Shown here piece after piece: positions 60,940-64,000 of a stretch of 64,000 bases of DNA (position 1 is the first letter of the stretch; the number at the start of each line of letters is the position of its first letter). The notes under the pieces are model-generated. The model saw only the letters and a program-made list of their open reading frames with translations, made no database searches and had not been told where the DNA came from. The position numbers were made by a program, and so were the translations under genes. The stretch spans positions 1 through 64,000 of the forward strand of contig CABSLQ010000003.1 in the NCBI GenBank assembly GCA_902478605.1. The letters run 5' to 3'. The DNA is from an uncultured Oscillospiraceae bacterium (GTDB lineage: Bacteria > Bacillota > Clostridia > Oscillospirales > Acutalibacteraceae).

Positions 60940-61557
60940 TTACGCCCGGCGCAGGGCCATAAACCGCGCGAAGGCCGGCTTGGCAAACAGGCTCAGCGAC
61001 AGGAAGGATGCCAGCCCGATTTTAATCATGTCCCCCGGCAGGAAGGCGAGATTGGACAGCAGCAGCGCCGGCATATCGGCCAGCGTCTTTCCGCTCACTG
61101 CCGCCAGCGCGGCTGACCCGCAAACATAGTCGAGCGCCACGCCGGCCAGCCCCACCAGGAAGGAGACGGGCAGATGCACCGACATGCCGCGCAGCTTGCG
61201 GGAAATGAGCTTGTCCATCACCCGGTCGGCATACAGGCCGCACAGCAGCACGATGAACACCCAGCCGTAGATATAGCCGCAGGTCGGCCCGGCGAGGGCG
61301 GCGATGCCGCCCTTGCCGCCCGCCATCATGGGCAGGCCGCACAGCGTGAGCACCAGCACCGCCCCGTAGGACATCAGGCCGCCGCGCACACCGAGGGTCA
61401 GTCCCATCATCGCCACCAGGAACACCTGCAGCGTCACGGGCACCCCCGCCACCTGAATGGCCGAAAGCACCGGGATATTGCCCGCCAGGGCAAAGAAAGC
61501 CACATACAGCGCGCCCAGCGTGAGCTGAAACACGGGAATGGATTTTTTCTTGCGCAT
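60940..61557 (-). CDS. bioY: Biotin transporter BioY
   Basis: 205 residues, about six membrane helices. S-component of an ECF transporter. Family patterns: LGALYVAFFALAGNIPVL, GVPVTLQVFLVAMMGLTLG, GLPMMAGGKGGIAALAGPTCGYIYGWV and FLPGDMIKIGLASFLS. The ATPases and T-component are not in this window. ATG at 61557 after GGAGG; a GTG just before is alternative. No biotin-repressor site recognised. Confidence 0.93.
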   Translation of the reverse strand: MRKKKSIPVFQLTLGALYVAFFALAGNIPVLSAIQVAGVPVTLQVFLVAMMGLTLGVRGGLMSYGAVLVLTLCGLPMMAGGKGGIAALAGPTCGYIYGWVFIVLLCGLYADRVMDKLISRKLRGMSVHLPVSFLVGLAGVALDYVCGSAALAAVSGKTLADMPALLLSNLAFLPGDMIKIGLASFLSLSLFAKPAFARFMALRRA

Positions 61558-61578
61558 CACAGTTCCTCCCGTCTGTCC

Positions 61579-62469
61579 TTACAGACCGCGCTCGGCGATA
61601 TATTCCTCCAGGCAGATGCCGCGCTCCATGATTTCGGTCGCCGCTTCCACCCCGACATACCGGTAATGCCACGGTTCAAAAATGACAGACGTGATATCCT
61701 CTTTGTCCTTCGGGTAACGGAGGATAAAGCCGTATTCTGCGCAGTGCTCGACCAGCCATTTATAGGCTTCGGTATTTTCAAAGCTCTGTTCCAGAGAGGC
61801 GTATCCCGCGCCCAGCAAATCGACGCACAAGCCGGTGTTGTGCTCGCTCTGTCCCGGCCGCTTGATCACGGTGGCGGCCAGGCTCTCTGCCGTCTGCTGA
61901 TCATAGCCCTGGCCCTTGTAGTAATTCACCTTATTGTTGTAGTTTTTGGCCTGCAGCTCTTCGGTGCGGTACAGCGAGGCCGCCGACAGCTTAAAGGAGG
62001 CGTTCGCCGCATTGCCGTCGTTTAACATCTTTCTGAGCGGCTCCACTATCCGGCTGTCGCACTGCTTGGACGCCCCGTTGTAATTGGCCATGGTAAAGGT
62101 GGACAGATAATTCTCGGGCACCGGGTTGTAATCGTTGACCAGCAGCAAATTCCATGTGGAACGGTCCTTTTGGACATAGGTTTTGGCCGACGCAGGCGAA
62201 ACCGTCCCCGTCGTTGCCTTCGAGGTTGTGGTTGCCGACGAGGAGGTTGTGGTTGCCGACGGGGAGGTCGTGGTCGCCGCCGCGGAATCGGATGCGGCTG
62301 ACGGCGCCTCCGATCCCGTATAGGAGGGGGTCTCCGATACTGAGGTCCCGCTGTCCGTCATGCGGTAAATCACCGCCACGACAAGCGCCGCCACCGCCAG
62401 TATTGCCAGACACATCAGCACCAGCAGCACCGCCATGCGTCCGTTGCCTTGTTGTTTCTTTTTTGCCAT
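61579..62469 (-). CDS. D-alanyl-D-alanine carboxypeptidase, VanY type
   Basis: 296 residues. Cytoplasmic start, single membrane anchor about 13-36, Thr/Ser/Ala-rich linker about 38-90, then the zinc peptidase M15 domain. Zinc and catalytic motifs: SEHNTGLCVD (His and Asp) and EPWHYRYVG (Glu-Trp-His), in the order of VanY. Trims the terminal D-Ala from peptidoglycan stems. ATG after AAAGG with a long spacer. Not beside VanR/S or VanHAX genes, so a housekeeping enzyme rather than a vancomycin cluster. Confidence 0.9.
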   Translation of the reverse strand: MAKKKQQGNGRMAVLLVLMCLAILAVAALVVAVIYRMTDSGTSVSETPSYTGSEAPSAASDSAAATTTSPSATTTSSSATTTSKATTGTVSPASAKTYVQKDRSTWNLLLVNDYNPVPENYLSTFTMANYNGASKQCDSRIVEPLRKMLNDGNAANASFKLSAASLYRTEELQAKNYNNKVNYYKGQGYDQQTAESLAATVIKRPGQSEHNTGLCVDLLGAGYASLEQSFENTEAYKWLVEHCAEYGFILRYPKDKEDITSVIFEPWHYRYVGVEAATEIMERGICLEEYIAERGL

Positions 62470-62640
62470 GTCACGCTTCAGCCTTTCTGATCGGTTTCTT
62501 TCGTATAGTATACCACACAAGTCAAGACGTCTGCACGGGATTTCTTCATGGACGGCCCTCCAAAAATCCGATCCCGTATCTCCTCTTTTTATCCATAATC
62601 GGGAAAACCTGTCCGCCTCTTTATTTTCCGGTTTGTTTTG

Positions 62641-62656
62641 TGTTATACTATATAAT
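62641..62656 (+). promoter_or_regulatory. Possible promoter for pyk
   Basis: TGTTATACT (62641-62649) is an extended -10, and TATAAT follows at 62651-62656. No good -35 seen for either. Lies 50-65 bases ahead of the pyk start codon. Confidence 0.4.
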
Positions 62657-62705
62657 AGGAAAAAATTTGAAAATTGGCCGCCGGCCGGAAAAAGGAAGGT
62701 TTTCT

Positions 62706-64000
62706 ATGCGAAAGACCAAGATCATCTGCACGCTCGGCCCCGCCACCGATAATCCGGAGATACTCAAGCAGCTGATGCTTTCGGGTATGGATGTGGCGCG
62801 CATCAACATGTCCCACCAAACGCACGACCGTCACCGTGCACGCATTGAAATGGTCAAACAGATCCGGGACGAGCTGCACCTTCCGGTGGCGGTGCTGATC
62901 GATACCAAAGGCCCCGAAATCCGGCTGGGCACCTTCAAGAATCCCAAAACCGAGCTCAAGGCGGGCGACACCTTTACCCTGACCACCGAGCCAATGGAGG
63001 GAGACGCCGCCATGGCGTCCATCAGCTTCGCCGGTCTGCCCGCCGATGTGCAGCGGGGCAGCCATATCCTCATCGACGACGGTCTCATCGATCTGGAGGT
63101 GCAGGCGACCACGGCCACCACCATCACCTGCACCGTGATAAACGGCGGCACCGTTTCGGCCAATAAAGGGGTCAATGTGCCGGGGGCCAAGCTGTCCATG
63201 CCCTTCATGAGCGAACGCGATCGGGCGGACATCGCCTTTGCCTGCGAGATGGAGGCGGATTTTATCGCTGCGTCCTTTACCCGCCGGGCGGACGACGTGC
63301 TGCAAATCCGCGAGGAGCTGGAGAAGAACGGCAACCACACCATCCGCATCATCGCCAAAATTGAAAACGCCGAAGGCGTGGAAAACATCGACGACATCCT
63401 CAAGGTATCGGACGGTATCATGGTCGCCCGCGGCGACATGGGCGTGGAAATCGCCATGGAAGAGATCCCGAGCATTCAGAAGACTCTCATTCATAAAGGC
63501 TATAACGCGGGGCTGCAGGTCATCACCGCCACCCAAATGCTGGATTCGATGATGAAAAACCCCCGTCCCACCCGGGCGGAAACCACCGACGTGGCCAACG
63601 CCATTTACGACGGGACAAGCGCTATTATGCTTTCGGGAGAAACGGCGGCGGGCGCCTATCCCATCGAGGCGGTGCGCACCATGGCCCGCATTGCCGAACG
63701 CACCGAGCGGGATATCAATTATATGAAGCGTTTTACCAGCCGGGACGTGCATGAGGCGCCCAACGTCACCAATGCCATCTCCCACGCGACGGTGACCACG
63801 GCGCACGATTTGGGCGCGGCGGCTATCCTGACCGTGACCAAATCGGGGGCCACGGCACGCATGATTTCCAAATACCGCCCCGCCTGCCCCATTCTCTGCT
63901 GCACCACCAATGCCGCCACCCAGCGGCAGATGAACCTTTCCTGGGGGGTCATCCCCCTCATGGCGGAGGAAAAGGATAATATGGATGCCCTGTTTGATCA
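62706..64000 (+). CDS. pyk: Pyruvate kinase, 3' end beyond window
   Basis: At least 431 residues, incomplete at the C-terminus. Opens MRKTKIICTLGPATDNPEIL; Arg site in MDVARINMSH; VLIDTKGPEIRLG; RIIAKIENAEGVENIDDI (catalytic Lys); MVARGDMGVEI (Mg site); ITATQMLDSMMKNPRPTRAETTDVANAI; LSGETAAGAYP. Converts PEP and ADP to pyruvate and ATP. ATG after AAAGGAAGG. Open frame continues past 64000. Confidence 0.97.
   Translation, partial: MRKTKIICTLGPATDNPEILKQLMLSGMDVARINMSHQTHDRHRARIEMVKQIRDELHLPVAVLIDTKGPEIRLGTFKNPKTELKAGDTFTLTTEPMEGDAAMASISFAGLPADVQRGSHILIDDGLIDLEVQATTATTITCTVINGGTVSANKGVNVPGAKLSMPFMSERDRADIAFACEMEADFIAASFTRRADDVLQIREELEKNGNHTIRIIAKIENAEGVENIDDILKVSDGIMVARGDMGVEIAMEEIPSIQKTLIHKGYNAGLQVITATQMLDSMMKNPRPTRAETTDVANAIYDGTSAIMLSGETAAGAYPIEAVRTMARIAERTERDINYMKRFTSRDVHEAPNVTNAISHATVTTAHDLGAAAILTVTKSGATARMISKYRPACPILCCTTNAATQRQMNLSWGVIPLMAEEKDNMDALFD

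Noticed and set aside
61579..62469. Vancomycin-resistance cluster
   Set aside because: Only a lone VanY-type carboxypeptidase; no VanH, VanA, VanX or VanRS nearby.
62643..63806. 387-residue minus-strand ORF
   Set aside because: Antisense of pyruvate kinase, which is open on the plus strand past the window end.

Overview
The window looks like chromosome from a GC-rich, low-oxygen member of the Firmicutes, probably Clostridia of the Ruminococcaceae/Oscillospiraceae type. I base this on the gene content and order: rpoD-dnaG-dgt; infC-rpmI-rplT with a leader attenuator; plsX-acp-rnc-smc-ftsY; nadD/yqeK-LCP-rsfS-leuS; yqeG-nfo-aroQ-pepP-efp. Class B sortases, a CD1247-type acidic protein, SpoIID-like sequence and clostridial ICE-type antirestriction sequence fit the same group. 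I could run no database search. All family names come from motifs and remembered family features.

Layout. 1-1610 is the edge of an integrated mobile element: an ArdA-like / ArdC-N / HEXXH-peptidase polyprotein on the minus strand. It abuts, at about 1610, an ABC exporter gene that has lost its membrane half. 1.6-5.7 kb holds short stress and regulatory units: Ogt, an HD hydrolase, an Fe-S protein divergent from a Crp/Fnr regulator, and an Rrf2 regulator. 5.9-11.1 kb is minus-strand information processing (rpoD, dnaG, dgt, yigZ, rpmE). 11.2-19.9 kb is accessory: a broken tandem-domain lipoprotein, a split chromate transporter, a 43-aa ORF, uridine phosphorylase, nitroreductase, a SLOG protein, MarR, a decayed cupin, two aldo-keto reductases, LysR and small membrane proteins.

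20.6-28.8 kb is the most unusual region. It is a plus-strand run of cysteine desulfurase, active class B sortase, thiI, and a 1,180-residue protein that joins complete CinA to a membrane span, a sortase domain lacking catalytic His and Cys, a Thr-rich linker and a degenerate SpoIID domain. 28.8-34.3 kb holds a phosphatase, an XRE regulator with a palindrome inside its promoter and a terminator in its leader, membrane proteins, a GNAT enzyme and a six-hairpin-type lipoprotein.

34.4-60.9 kb is almost entirely minus-strand housekeeping in overlapping, operon-like order: translation (efp, rpsU, leuS, rsfS, yhbY, rnc, trmFO, infC, rpmI, rplT), chromosome maintenance (smc, ftsY, topA, dprA, nfo), NAD and nucleotide hygiene (nadD-yqeK fusion, rdgB), aroQ, pepP and lipid synthesis (plsX with an ACP-like protein that lacks the serine). 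60.9-64 kb has bioY, a VanY-type carboxypeptidase and the start of pyruvate kinase, which runs off the window.

Recurring traits: frequent UUG starts behind strong Shine-Dalgarno sequences, an apparent AUA start for infC, many 4-bp stop/start overlaps, and Thr/Ser/Ala-rich linkers on four surface proteins. I found no tRNA, rRNA, CRISPR array or complete insertion sequence.
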